Below, piece by piece: positions 9,703 through 19,081 of a DNA stretch of 64,000 nucleotides. Source of the DNA: Pedobacter sp. ok626 (GTDB lineage Bacteria; Bacteroidota; Bacteroidia; Sphingobacteriales; Sphingobacteriaceae). Position 1 is the first letter of the stretch. Every line of letters starts with the position of its first letter. The position numbers and the translations under genes were made by a program. The DNA lies in assembly GCF_900100435.1 (NCBI RefSeq), contig NZ_FNEX01000010.1:185636-249635 (forward strand), written 5' to 3'. The notes under the pieces are model-generated. The model saw only the letters and a program-made list of their open reading frames with translations. It searched no databases and was not told where the DNA came from.

Positions 9703-10896
9703 ATGGAACATTCGGAAGAACTACAAAGATATAGATACCTAGCCTCGAAATGGCTGGACCATACCATTACCGAAGACGAGCTCAAAGAGTTTAATAATTG
9801 GTATACTGCAAATCTTGATGCACCATTAAACATTCCGGGTTCTTTTGCCGCAACTGAATCGGTGCTGGAAGCAAGGATACTCAAAAAATTAAACGATAAA
9901 TTTGGAGTAGTAGCGGAAAGCAATAGACACAAGTTACATGGCGGGGCAAAAATCAGCTGGCTAGTGCGTATTGCAGTAGCTGCTTCCATCCTGATTGCCA
10001 TGGCTGCGGGATTATGGTTTTATCAGAATCGAACAATAGAGGCCCAGTTACAGATTGTAACCCAAACAGACATTCCTCCTGGTAAAAATACGGCTATGTT
10101 AACCTTCTCAAATGGAACAGTCGTACAACTCAGCGACGCCAGGAAAGCAGTCTTCATCAACCAGGAAAAATTAAAATACAATGATGGCACTGTAGTGGGG
10201 ATGGGGACCGAAGCCAAGGGCATTGCAGCCAGTGAACTGATCACAGCAGCTACTCCAAAAGGGGGGACTTACCAGGTAATTTTATCTGACGGAACCCATG
10301 TCTGGTTAAATGCTGATAGCAAATTGTCATTCCCCTCACAGTTTACCGGAAATAGCCGCACAGTGACCCTCAGCGGAGAAGCGTATTTCGAAGTCGCTAA
10401 AAATAAGGCAAAGCCATTTGTTGTGAATTATGGTAAATCAGCGGTAGAGGTTTTGGGCACCCATTTCAACATTATGGCCTATAAAGACGAAGCAGCTAGT
10501 AAAGTTACTTTACTTGAAGGGGCGGTTAAAGTAAACAGTGGAGCAGAAAAAGTTGTGCTGAAGCCGGGGCAACAAGCCGAAATTTTGGAAGAGAAGGGGG
10601 CAGCAATTGCACTAAATAATGATATAGATACGGAGCAGGTCATAGCCTGGAAGAACGGATATTTTATGTTTGCCAATGAACCTGTTGAGAGCATCATGCG
10701 TAAAATATCCCGCTGGTACGATGTAACGGTTGTTTATGAGGATAACCAGCAGGATAAGGCCTTATGGGGTACCGTGTCACGTTTCAAAAATGTATCAGAG
10801 GTTTTAAGACGCCTGGAACTCACCGGAGTGGTACGCTTTAAAATGGAGAATCTGAATGGTAAAGGAAAAGAAAGGAGGATAATTGTTATGAAATAG
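9703..10896 (+). CDS. FecR-family anti-sigma factor
   Basis: A 397-residue inner-membrane regulator. The cytoplasmic N-terminal ~85 residues bind the sigma factor, and one membrane segment (VRIAVAASILIAMAAGLWF, ~88-107) follows. The periplasmic part contains the FecR domain (TPKGGTYQVILSDGTHVWLN, SGEAYFEVAKN, VEVLGTHFNI) and a C-terminal DUF4974-like STN-fold domain (EPVESIMRKISRWYDVTVVYE). Family knowledge: ligand binding by a SusC transducer is passed through its STN domain to FecR, freeing or activating the ECF factor. The adjacent sigma gene upstream and the STN-bearing SusC downstream make this a complete trans-envelope signalling set. Confidence 0.95.
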   Translation: MEHSEELQRYRYLASKWLDHTITEDELKEFNNWYTANLDAPLNIPGSFAATESVLEARILKKLNDKFGVVAESNRHKLHGGAKISWLVRIAVAASILIAMAAGLWFYQNRTIEAQLQIVTQTDIPPGKNTAMLTFSNGTVVQLSDARKAVFINQEKLKYNDGTVVGMGTEAKGIAASELITAATPKGGTYQVILSDGTHVWLNADSKLSFPSQFTGNSRTVTLSGEAYFEVAKNKAKPFVVNYGKSAVEVLGTHFNIMAYKDEAASKVTLLEGAVKVNSGAEKVVLKPGQQAEILEEKGAAIALNNDIDTEQVIAWKNGYFMFANEPVESIMRKISRWYDVTVVYEDNQQDKALWGTVSRFKNVSEVLRRLELTGVVRFKMENLNGKGKERRIIVMK

Positions 10897-10927
10897 CGAT
10901 ACACCATTTCAGCATAATTATCTAAAA

Positions 10928-10973
10928 AACCAGGAGCGATTGCAGCGCCCCCGGTTTACCCGCATAAATGCGG
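10928..10973 (+). other. Two hairpins in the fecR-susC intergenic region
   Basis: The 152 bp between fecR and the susC start hold two inverted repeats. AACCAGGAGCG (10928-10938) faces CGCCCCCGGTT (10946-10956) with nine of eleven pairs, and CCGCAT/ATGCGG (10960-10965 and 10968-10973) is perfect with a 2-nt loop. No long T run follows on the plus strand. They could be a leaky terminator that keeps regulator expression apart from susC, or part of the susC 5' leader. An ECF promoter is expected nearby but cannot be assigned by eye. Confidence 0.45.
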
Positions 10974-11048
10974 TTTAGGTGATCATTGCCTTTAGAGACA
11001 TTATAATAAGATCGAACAAATTATTAAACCAACCTAATATTCAAAGAT

Positions 11049-14000
11049 ATGGAAATTTATCCTTATGAACTCTGTAATATAAAATGTTACAGGGGTTATA
11101 AACTAATCTTGATCATGAAACTAATAGTTTTTTTTCTCCTCACTAGTTTGCTGCAGGTAAGCGCCAGTGGCTTTGCCCAGCGGGTAACATTGTCAGAAAA
11201 AAATGCGAAGCTTGAGCAGGTTTTCAGTAAAATACGAAAGCAAACCGGTTTTGATTTTTTATGTGATGCAGATATTATCAAGCAAACCAAACGGATTACC
11301 TTAGATGTTAAAAACAGTCCACTGACAGCTGTGCTGGAGAAGTGCTTTGAAGGACAAAAGGTGTCTTTCAGTTTTATAGATAACATGATTGTAGTCAGGA
11401 AAATCACAGGCGCCCAACTCGCTGAATTAAAAATTGTGACTATAAAAGGGATCGTAACGGATACCAAAGGACAGCCATTGCCCGGGGTGTCGGTTAAGCT
11501 GAAAGGTGCTTCTTCCGGAGCTGCAAGCACGAACCGGGAAGGGCAGTATACCATAACTATACCGGAGTTATCCGGCACGCTAGTTTTTTCTTTTATGGGT
11601 TTTACCACAAGGGAGGTTCCAGTTGAAGGAAGGACCAATATAGATGTACAACTAACAGAGTCGAACACCGCATTGAACGAGGTGGTAGTAGTGGCTTATG
11701 GAACACAGACGGCCAGGAACCTGGTGGGATCTGTTGCAAGTCTGTCAGCCTCAGATATCAAAGACCAGCCAACCGGGACATTTGCCGAACGGCTCAGTGG
11801 AAAGCTGCCTGGCGCCCAGGTAGCACAAACAACGGGTCGCCCCGGGCAGGGTATGGACCTGCGTGTACGTGGCGCAGCGTCATTAGGTACCAATGTAAGG
11901 CCTTTAATTGTAGTAGATGGGCAGCCCATGCCGGCAAATCCCGATAACATCAATAACATCAACGCTGATGAGATAGAGTCGTTTACGATTCTGAAGGATG
12001 CCTCATCAACTGCTTTATATGGCTCAAGGGCGGCAAATGGTGTAATCATCATTACTACAAAAAGAGGAAAAGCTGGCGCTACGCAAATCAATTTTAATTC
12101 TTATTATGGGGTTGCTTCCCTCATGAAAGAACTCATCCCTCCTGTAATGAATGCGAACCAGCTGGCCACCTACATGAAGGGCTTTTATGAGGACAAGATC
12201 AAATATGAAGGTTTTACCGGTGCCGTACCTGCAGTATATCAAAACCCTGAACAATATGGCGTAGGCACAGACTGGTTTGATGTATTGACCAGGAATGCCC
12301 CGGTCCAAAACTATAGCCTTTCCATCAATACGGGTAATGAAAAATCGTCTTTTAGTTTGATAGGCGGCTATTTCAATCAGCAGGGCATACTTAAAAATAC
12401 AGGTTACAAGCGGTTTTCTTTAAGGGCCAATGGAGATATCAATTTAAACAAAAGCATCAAAATCGGTTTTGGTGTAGCACCATCTATCCAGCTGGAACAC
12501 AACATCAGGCAGGGAACCGGATTTAATGTTGACGGCCAGCGGAATATATTTGCGGCCGCTTCGATGATGCCTACTATGGGGTCGCCCTATAATCCAGATG
12601 GCTCACTGGCATTGGGTATCTCAGGTTTTACCAATCAGTTTGTTTGGGCAAATCCACTCCGGCAGTTGCTGGAAGTAAAGGATGATGCCAACAGGATCCG
12701 TGTACTGGCTAATGTATTTACAGAAATAAAACTTACTAATGATTTTACTTTTAGGGCATCAGGAAGCGCCGATATTGGAAATATGGCCCGCAACAGGTTT
12801 ATCCCATCTACCTCTATAGGTGGTTTTAATGCTTTGCCTATTGAAAACCCTCCGCCAGGTAACAATACGGCACTGGGGGAGACATTGAGCAATAGCGACT
12901 ATACCTGGCTTAATGAAAACACGCTTACTTATCAAAAGCGTTTTGGACAACATTCATTGCAATTACTGGGTGGTCTTAGTCTTCAACGCTCAACCGGTTT
13001 GGCAAGCGACATGGTAGGCCGTGACTTTCCGGACGATAAGATCCCCTACTTAAGTGCAGCCACACGTTTTACGACCAACACTTCAAGCTTTAACGCCTGG
13101 TCTCTGATGTCTGTATTGAGCCGGTTAAACTACAGTTATAAAGATCGTTATATCTTACAGGCCACCTTAAGAAGAGACGGGTCCTCCCGTTTCGGCGACA
13201 ATTACAAATGGGGTACTTTTCCGTCGGTTGGTGCCGCCTGGATTGTGAGTGACGAAAATTTCCTGAAGAATGTACCAAAAATAAGTTTTCTGAAATTAAG
13301 GGCTAGTTATGGATTAACCGGAATGAATGAAATCGGTAATTATACTACTGCAGCCAGTATAGGTAACGCCAATTATGTTTTTTCAGGTGGCCTGGCCCCG
13401 GGAAAAGTACAAAACAGCCTGGGCAATCAGGATCTAGCCTGGGAACGTAATAAGCAGTTTGATGCAGGGCTTGACCTGGGACTGTTCGATGACCGCATCA
13501 GTTTCACTTACGACTACTACAATAAGCTGACATCGGGTTTATTGTTTTCTGTTCCTGTGCCACAATCTTCTGGTTTTGCCACAGTGCAGGATAATCTGGG
13601 CGATATTAGCCAGTGGGGGCATGAATTCGTGTTGAGCACTAAAAACATGACCGGTAGTTTTAAATGGAACACAAGTGTCAATATTTCCCTTAACAGGAAC
13701 ACGGTTAAACGGATTGGATTGAACAATATTTCGTTTGCAGATTCGCCTACAACTACGCTCAACGAATTTACGGATTATCGGACGCTGGTTGGTAAGCCTG
13801 TTGGTCAGTTCTATGGTTATATATTTGACGGGATCTTTAGGAACCAGGCCGAAGCTGATGCGGGCCCTAAATATTATGGTACGGGTACAACAACGCTTTC
13901 CCGCGCCGGAACAGTCAGATTTAAGGATTTAAACGGCGATGGAAAGATTACTTATCCGGAAGATCAGACAGTGATTGGTGATCCCAACCCGAAATTTATT

Positions 14001-14489
14001 TTTGGCTTGAGCAATAACTTTCAATACAGAAACTTTGATTTGAGCATAGCTATCTCGGGTACCTATGGAAACAAATTGAAAAACGGTATGCAGGAAAGTA
14101 CTTACAACCTGGATGGGGTATTTAACGGGCCTCCGGAACTGCTCGACCGCTGGCGGTCGGAAGAAAATCCTGGAAATGGCAGGGTTGCACGAACTTTAGC
14201 GGGTACCACAGGAGCTTACCGTACAGACAATACCTTGTTTATTTACGATGCCTCGCACCTCACCATCAATAACGTTGCACTTGGTTATAGCTTTAAAAAG
14301 TGGAGGACACCATACATCAAAAACCTGAGGATATATACCTCTGTGCAGAATGCCTACATTTTTACCAGTTACCCTGGCAACCCGGAGGTAAGTGCCGGAG
14401 GTCTTGCATTTGTAACCCAGCAGGGGCAGGACCTGGGGGCCTATCCACTTCAACGGACCTTTACGTTTGGTTTAAACCTGGACCTTTAA
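11049..14489 (+). CDS. SusC/RagA-family TonB-dependent transducer with STN domain
   Basis: An 1146-residue outer-membrane receptor. A signal peptide (MKLIVFFLLTSLLQVSASGFAQ) is followed by an STN signalling domain at ~45-115 (LEQVFSKIRKQTGFDFLCDAD), a carboxypeptidase-D-like beta domain at ~130-210 (IKGIVTDTKGQPLPGVSVKL), a linker with EVVVVAYGTQ, the plug at ~225-330 (PLIVVDGQP, SFTILKDASSTALYGSRAA) and the barrel to the C-terminus. The STN domain marks it as a transducer able to signal through the FecR encoded just upstream. Translation could begin at 11049, or at 11115 where the hydrophobic signal starts; the long form is common for this family and is given here. The susD partner follows after 12 bp. 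The GH20 and GH106-like enzymes downstream suggest a glycan containing N-acetylhexosamine and possibly rhamnose. Confidence 0.97.
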   Translation: MEIYPYELCNIKCYRGYKLILIMKLIVFFLLTSLLQVSASGFAQRVTLSEKNAKLEQVFSKIRKQTGFDFLCDADIIKQTKRITLDVKNSPLTAVLEKCFEGQKVSFSFIDNMIVVRKITGAQLAELKIVTIKGIVTDTKGQPLPGVSVKLKGASSGAASTNREGQYTITIPELSGTLVFSFMGFTTREVPVEGRTNIDVQLTESNTALNEVVVVAYGTQTARNLVGSVASLSASDIKDQPTGTFAERLSGKLPGAQVAQTTGRPGQGMDLRVRGAASLGTNVRPLIVVDGQPMPANPDNINNINADEIESFTILKDASSTALYGSRAANGVIIITTKRGKAGATQINFNSYYGVASLMKELIPPVMNANQLATYMKGFYEDKIKYEGFTGAVPAVYQNPEQYGVGTDWFDVLTRNAPVQNYSLSINTGNEKSSFSLIGGYFNQQGILKNTGYKRFSLRANGDINLNKSIKIGFGVAPSIQLEHNIRQGTGFNVDGQRNIFAAASMMPTMGSPYNPDGSLALGISGFTNQFVWANPLRQLLEVKDDANRIRVLANVFTEIKLTNDFTFRASGSADIGNMARNRFIPSTSIGGFNALPIENPPPGNNTALGETLSNSDYTWLNENTLTYQKRFGQHSLQLLGGLSLQRSTGLASDMVGRDFPDDKIPYLSAATRFTTNTSSFNAWSLMSVLSRLNYSYKDRYILQATLRRDGSSRFGDNYKWGTFPSVGAAWIVSDENFLKNVPKISFLKLRASYGLTGMNEIGNYTTAASIGNANYVFSGGLAPGKVQNSLGNQDLAWERNKQFDAGLDLGLFDDRISFTYDYYNKLTSGLLFSVPVPQSSGFATVQDNLGDISQWGHEFVLSTKNMTGSFKWNTSVNISLNRNTVKRIGLNNISFADSPTTTLNEFTDYRTLVGKPVGQFYGYIFDGIFRNQAEADAGPKYYGTGTTTLSRAGTVRFKDLNGDGKITYPEDQTVIGDPNPKFIFGLSNNFQYRNFDLSIAISGTYGNKLKNGMQESTYNLDGVFNGPPELLDRWRSEENPGNGRVARTLAGTTGAYRTDNTLFIYDASHLTINNVALGYSFKKWRTPYIKNLRIYTSVQNAYIFTSYPGNPEVSAGGLAFVTQQGQDLGAYPLQRTFTFGLNLDL

Positions 14490-14501
14490 AAACCGATTAA
14501 A

Positions 14502-16064
14502 ATGAAAAAGATTACTTACTTCATCATAATAGTGTTGAGTTTTATGGAACTATCGTGTAAAAAGTTCCTTGACGAAACCAACCCCAACAACATCACATTG
14601 GGTAACTATTTTAAAAGCGAAAATGACTTTACTCTGGCTGTCAATGGCGCTTACAATCAACTGCGTGGGCTTTACAACAGCAAAAGTGCCTGGACTATGG
14701 GCGAAATGCGATCTGATAACACACATTACGATTATAAGTCATCAGATCAGGCCGTTGCTACCGTTAACCGTTGTGCTGTTGCTGATTTTCTGGACGATAA
14801 ATTTAACAACCAGACCCCGCCCAAATGGAATGCAGGTTTCAATACGATTTCGGCAGCAAATGTAATTATAGACCATATTGATGACATTACTTTGCCCGAG
14901 GCCAGCCGCAATGCTATCCTTGGCCAGGCTAAATTTATCCGTGCCTTAGCCTATTTTGATCTGGTGCGATACTATGGCGCATTGCCTATTTACTCGCGTG
15001 CACCCCTTACACGAGCAGAAACCTATGTTCCCCGTTCCTCAGTTCAGGAAGTGTATAACCTGATTATTGCTGATGCCACCGATGCTGCGACGATGTTGGT
15101 AGGCCCGACTTTTCCTCAAACAGGTCGTGCAACAAAAGGTGCGGCTTTGACATTGCTTGGTGATGTTTACATCAACTTAAAAAAGTATGACCTGGCAGAG
15201 CTGGCCTTAAAACAGGTAACGACAATGGGTTATAGCCTGTTCTCGAATTATAGCGATGCCTTTCAGCTAGCCAATAAAAATGGAAAAGAATCTGTTTTTG
15301 AGATACAGTTCAATACAGCTCTGGCAGTGCCGCAGGCTAACGTAGATGCTTCCATTTATAATTTTTTACCGCGGATGGTTAACTCTACAGTGGTGACAGG
15401 GGTAAATTACAACAACGTCACTACGGTTGGAGGCTACAATACACCTACCCAGGATCTGATCAGTTCTTATGAGTCTGGCGACCTGCGGTTGGACGCCAGC
15501 ATAGCTATTGCAGAGGGTACTTTCAATGCAACGGATGATTTTACGGCAACCGGGGTAAAATCAGTAGTGGGGTATACCGCACCGGTAGGCAGAGTGGGCC
15601 GTCCCTTTCCGAAGAAATTTCTGCATGCCCATACCATTGGCGGGCAAACGAATGACAACTGGCCCGTTTACCGTTACGCTGAAACTTTACTGTTGCTAGC
15701 CGAAAGCCTGATCGAGCAAAATAAAGGCGGCGAAGCCTTACCTTATCTGAATGCTGTAAGAAACCGGGCTTTCGGTAATGCTACGGCTAATATTACAAGC
15801 ACAGACCAGACCGTATTGAGGGCAGTTATCCTGAAAGAAAGAAGGGTAGAGCTGGCCTTCGAAAATAAACGCTGGCTGGATTTGGTGCGAACAGGAAATG
15901 CCATTACAGTAATGAATGCTTTTGGTGTTAAGCAAAAGTTGCTATACAGTTACCTGCAGTCCGGAAGTTACAATGTCGTTCAAGAACGTCTGCTCTTTCC
16001 GATACCTAATGCAGAAATATTGCTAAATGATAAACTAACGCAAAATGAAGGATACGGACAATAA
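14502..16064 (+). CDS. SusD/RagB-family surface lipoprotein
   Basis: A 520-residue glycan-binding lipoprotein. The lipobox ends at Cys19 (MELSCKKFLDETNPN), followed by the usual N-terminal SusD pattern. The TPR-like region includes AKFIRALAYFDLVRYYGALP and ALTLLGDVYINLKKYDLAE. The C-terminal SusD domain includes YRYAETLLLLAESLIEQ, ILKERRVELAFENKRWLDLV and LFPIPNAEI. It forms the lid of the SusC encoded 12 bp upstream. The next gene starts 10 bp after its stop codon. This member has the normal family length, unlike the shorter SusD at the left of the window. Confidence 0.96.
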   Translation: MKKITYFIIIVLSFMELSCKKFLDETNPNNITLGNYFKSENDFTLAVNGAYNQLRGLYNSKSAWTMGEMRSDNTHYDYKSSDQAVATVNRCAVADFLDDKFNNQTPPKWNAGFNTISAANVIIDHIDDITLPEASRNAILGQAKFIRALAYFDLVRYYGALPIYSRAPLTRAETYVPRSSVQEVYNLIIADATDAATMLVGPTFPQTGRATKGAALTLLGDVYINLKKYDLAELALKQVTTMGYSLFSNYSDAFQLANKNGKESVFEIQFNTALAVPQANVDASIYNFLPRMVNSTVVTGVNYNNVTTVGGYNTPTQDLISSYESGDLRLDASIAIAEGTFNATDDFTATGVKSVVGYTAPVGRVGRPFPKKFLHAHTIGGQTNDNWPVYRYAETLLLLAESLIEQNKGGEALPYLNAVRNRAFGNATANITSTDQTVLRAVILKERRVELAFENKRWLDLVRTGNAITVMNAFGVKQKLLYSYLQSGSYNVVQERLLFPIPNAEILLNDKLTQNEGYGQ

Positions 16065-16074
16065 CTATGTTAGT

Positions 16075-17127
16075 ATGAAAAGAAACCTGATCTTATGTGC
16101 CATTTTTACCGCAGGACTAATCTGGTCCTGCGGTAAAAATAATACTACAGAACCACCAGTTGTTACGCCTCCTTTTGTGAGCAAGCCGCCTGAGGCTTTT
16201 GCAGGATTTCTGACGGTACTGACCAATGATGCCAGTAGAAAAATTGAGATCTATGACCCTACAGTGGAAAACTGGAATTCAGCCGAAGCAAAGAAATGGT
16301 CCTGGACCCCTACGGTTTCACTTGGTTTTGTGACTGCCGATGTCAATACTTTTGGCGGAGGTACGGATTTTAAACTCAGAAAAGTACCGGTATGGAACAA
16401 TGCCGAATATGCAGCCATTACAGATAACAGTTTTGCCGCTATTGTTGAATACCCTTCCGGTCAGCGGAAATGGTCAAAGCGCCTTAGCGGGAACCTTCAT
16501 TCGGCAGAATTGCTTCCAAATGGCAATATCGCCATTGCAGCATCCGATGGAGGCTGGGTAAGGCTTTATGCCTCCTCACAAGGTCCTGATCAGGAATATT
16601 ATGCTGAGTATCCCTTGATTTCTGCACATGCGGTTTTGTGGGATCCCACTACGAATGTACTTTGGGTTACAGGTCAGCATGCCACAACCAAAGCACATAT
16701 CCTCACTGCTCTTGCCATTAGCGGTACAGATGCCATGCCTGAACTTACGGAAATTGCTTCCTGGAGAACAACGATTCCATCATCCTGGGGGCACGAAATA
16801 TCTCCATATTTTGGCGATAACAATCTGCTTTGGGTAACCAGCAATGGTGGAGAATATGTGTACAACAAAAGCACAAAGACCTTTTCGGTTGCACCAACAG
16901 CAGGCCTCACTTTTGTAAAAGGGATGGCTAACCAGCTTAGTGGACAAATTGTGTTGACCCGACCGGACTACAATAAAAATCCGCGACCCATTATGAATTG
17001 CGGTTTGAATGACTGGAGTACGAGTACGGTGGATTTTTATTCTTCCAAAGGGCAGTTAGATGGGACAAGGGTGGTAAATGGAGCCTGTTTTTATAAAGTT
17101 AAGCTGCTGAACAGCAATTATCAGTAA
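16075..17127 (+). CDS. DUF6528-like beta-propeller lipoprotein, candidate surface glycan-binding protein
   Basis: A 350-residue lipoprotein with lipobox at Cys19 (LIWSCGKN). The start at 16075 is chosen over an in-frame ATG 30 bp upstream that overlaps susD, because it places the signal peptide at the N-terminus. The mature protein has repeated beta-strand units of about 45 residues (IEIYDPTVENWN, AAIVEYPSGQRKW, AELLPNGNIAIAASDGGWV, LLWVTSNGGEYVYN), which suggests a beta-propeller. It resembles proteins annotated DUF6528, for which no function is established. It occupies the slot directly after susD where SusE/SusF-type surface glycan-binding proteins are often encoded, so a binding role is inferred. 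No catalytic motif was recognised. Confidence 0.7.
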   Translation: MKRNLILCAIFTAGLIWSCGKNNTTEPPVVTPPFVSKPPEAFAGFLTVLTNDASRKIEIYDPTVENWNSAEAKKWSWTPTVSLGFVTADVNTFGGGTDFKLRKVPVWNNAEYAAITDNSFAAIVEYPSGQRKWSKRLSGNLHSAELLPNGNIAIAASDGGWVRLYASSQGPDQEYYAEYPLISAHAVLWDPTTNVLWVTGQHATTKAHILTALAISGTDAMPELTEIASWRTTIPSSWGHEISPYFGDNNLLWVTSNGGEYVYNKSTKTFSVAPTAGLTFVKGMANQLSGQIVLTRPDYNKNPRPIMNCGLNDWSTSTVDFYSSKGQLDGTRVVNGACFYKVKLLNSNYQ

Positions 17128-17181
17128 CCGATCTTTATTAGGGGCTATCCATTCATAGTAAATTATTAATCTTTAAATTAT

Positions 17182-19068
17182 ATGAGATCAACTATAAAGA
17201 GGGTATGTATATCTATGTCCCTTCTGCTCGTATTTGCCCTTGCAAAAGCGCAGGATAGTGACATCAGAACCACTATTATCCCGGCACCGGCAAAGATTGA
17301 AAAACATGAGGGGCAATTTGTATTTAATGACCAGACGATCATCACAACAGATGATATGGTTGCACAACCCATTGTCCGGATTTTTAAAGCATATCTTTCT
17401 GCTCGGAGCAAATCTGGCAGGGTACAAAGTAAGCGGAACAGCATACGGTTTACCAGCAAAGGGGCTGATGATTTGCCTGATGAAGGCTACAAGCTAAACA
17501 TTACATCGGAAGCTATAGTGATAACGGGAAAAAAGGCGGGACTGTTTTATGGGATGCAATCACTGATCCAGTTGCTTCCCATTGAAGCTGCCGAAATCCT
17601 AAGATTGCCCTGCATGAACATTACAGACTACCCAAGGTTTGCTTATCGAGGCTTGATGCTTGATGTATCGCGTCATTTTTTTTCCGTGGCTCAGATTAAA
17701 GAGCTGCTCGATATGATGTCGCAATATAAGTTAAATCGTTTTCATTGGCATTTAACCGACGACCAGGGCTGGAGAATAGAGATTAAAAGCCTTCCAAAGC
17801 TTACGCAGGTGGGGGCTTTTAGGGTGCCACGTAATGGCGACTTTGGTGCTATGGAGGCCCCCCGGCCAGGGGAAAAGGCAACCGATGGAGGTTTTTATAC
17901 CCAGGATGAGGTACGGGAGATCATCAGGTATGCAGCAGAAAGAAACATCCAGGTGATGCCCGAAATAGACGTTCCGGGCCATTCTATGGCTGCAATTGCA
18001 GCCTATCCACATCTTTCCTGCACACAGGACACCAGCATCAAGGTAAGCCCGGGTAGCAGTTTTGCCAAATGGTTCCCTGATAAGAAATTTGAAATGTATA
18101 TAGACAATACACTTAACCCCACAAGTGAAGAAACTTATGTGTTTTTGGATAAGGTTTTTACAGAAGTAGCAGCCCTGTTCCCTTATGAATACATACATAT
18201 AGGCGGCGATGAGTGCTATAAGGGTTTTTGGGAGAGAGATGCAGGTGTACAGGCCTTCATGAAAAAAATGAATATCGGCAGTACCCATGAACTGCAGGAC
18301 TATTTTACCAGCAGATTGAACAAGATCATCCGTTCAAAAAACAGAAAACTAATTGGCTGGGATGAGATCTTGGATGGAGGGCTGAATGACCAGGTTGCCA
18401 TAATGAACCGTTTTGGAGAGAAAGGGGCAATAACCCAGTTAAAGAGAAAGCTGAACATTGTTCTGGCACCGGGAAATAATGGTTTGTATTTTGATTATGC
18501 GCAGAGTCGTTCGGATATGGAACCCATCAACCACGGCGGTTTTTCACCGGTTTGGAAAGCCTATGGCTACAATCCTGAATATGAAGGACTGAACGAAGAA
18601 GATAAAAAGCACATCATGGGCGTTTCCGGTTGTATATGGACTGAAAATATCCCTTCTATTTCCAAACTGCAATACATGATATTTCCAAGAATGTTTGCGC
18701 TGGCAGAGACCGCATGGAGCCAGGAATACAATAAAGATTATAAAGGTTTTGCTGAAGTTACCTTGCCGAAGCATCTTGAAAAACTGGATAAAGCGGGCTA
18801 CAATTACCGGGTGCCCACACCTTTTGTCTATACCGACACTACCCTTACCGGAAAGCATTTTCACTTTGACTTGAAGGTGCCAATGGCCGGGGCGAAAATA
18901 TATTACACCTTGAACAACCGCTTGCCCGGCGATGCAGATCATGAATATCAGGGACCAGTAACCTTTGATATTCCGGAGGGAAAGAAAAGGATATTGAAAA
19001 TAATTGTGATTTCGCCCTCAGGCAGAAGGAGCGTAGTCACCAACATTACATTGGATAATAGCAATTAA
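17182..19068 (+). CDS. GH20 beta-N-acetylhexosaminidase
   Basis: A 628-residue exported enzyme (signal peptide ending near AKAQD). The N-terminal GH20b alpha/beta domain covers ~30-148, and the catalytic TIM barrel ~152-495 includes FHWHLTDDQGWRIEI and MPEIDVPGHSMAA. The catalytic pair Asp343-Glu344 lies in HIGGDECYKGFW. Family knowledge: these enzymes remove terminal beta-linked GlcNAc or GalNAc by substrate-assisted catalysis, with the Asp orienting the acetamido group and the Glu as acid. The C-terminal ~100 residues form a beta-domain (AKIYYTLNNRLPGDADHEY) common in this family. The gene is 54 bp after the DUF6528-like gene and 13 bp before the GH106-like gene, so it belongs to the sigma/FecR-controlled operon. 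Confidence 0.95.
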   Translation: MRSTIKRVCISMSLLLVFALAKAQDSDIRTTIIPAPAKIEKHEGQFVFNDQTIITTDDMVAQPIVRIFKAYLSARSKSGRVQSKRNSIRFTSKGADDLPDEGYKLNITSEAIVITGKKAGLFYGMQSLIQLLPIEAAEILRLPCMNITDYPRFAYRGLMLDVSRHFFSVAQIKELLDMMSQYKLNRFHWHLTDDQGWRIEIKSLPKLTQVGAFRVPRNGDFGAMEAPRPGEKATDGGFYTQDEVREIIRYAAERNIQVMPEIDVPGHSMAAIAAYPHLSCTQDTSIKVSPGSSFAKWFPDKKFEMYIDNTLNPTSEETYVFLDKVFTEVAALFPYEYIHIGGDECYKGFWERDAGVQAFMKKMNIGSTHELQDYFTSRLNKIIRSKNRKLIGWDEILDGGLNDQVAIMNRFGEKGAITQLKRKLNIVLAPGNNGLYFDYAQSRSDMEPINHGGFSPVWKAYGYNPEYEGLNEEDKKHIMGVSGCIWTENIPSISKLQYMIFPRMFALAETAWSQEYNKDYKGFAEVTLPKHLEKLDKAGYNYRVPTPFVYTDTTLTGKHFHFDLKVPMAGAKIYYTLNNRLPGDADHEYQGPVTFDIPEGKKRILKIIVISPSGRRSVVTNITLDNSN

Positions 19069-19081
19069 AGAAAACACACAA

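Noticed and set aside
11096..11668. 190-codon minus-strand frame opposite the start of susC
   Set aside because: It mirrors the signal peptide and STN region of a well-supported SusC and has no family resemblance.
17752..18288. 178-codon open frame on the minus strand inside the GH20 gene
   Set aside because: It lies wholly within a clear GH20 coding sequence and its translation has no recognisable domain; it is an antisense shadow.
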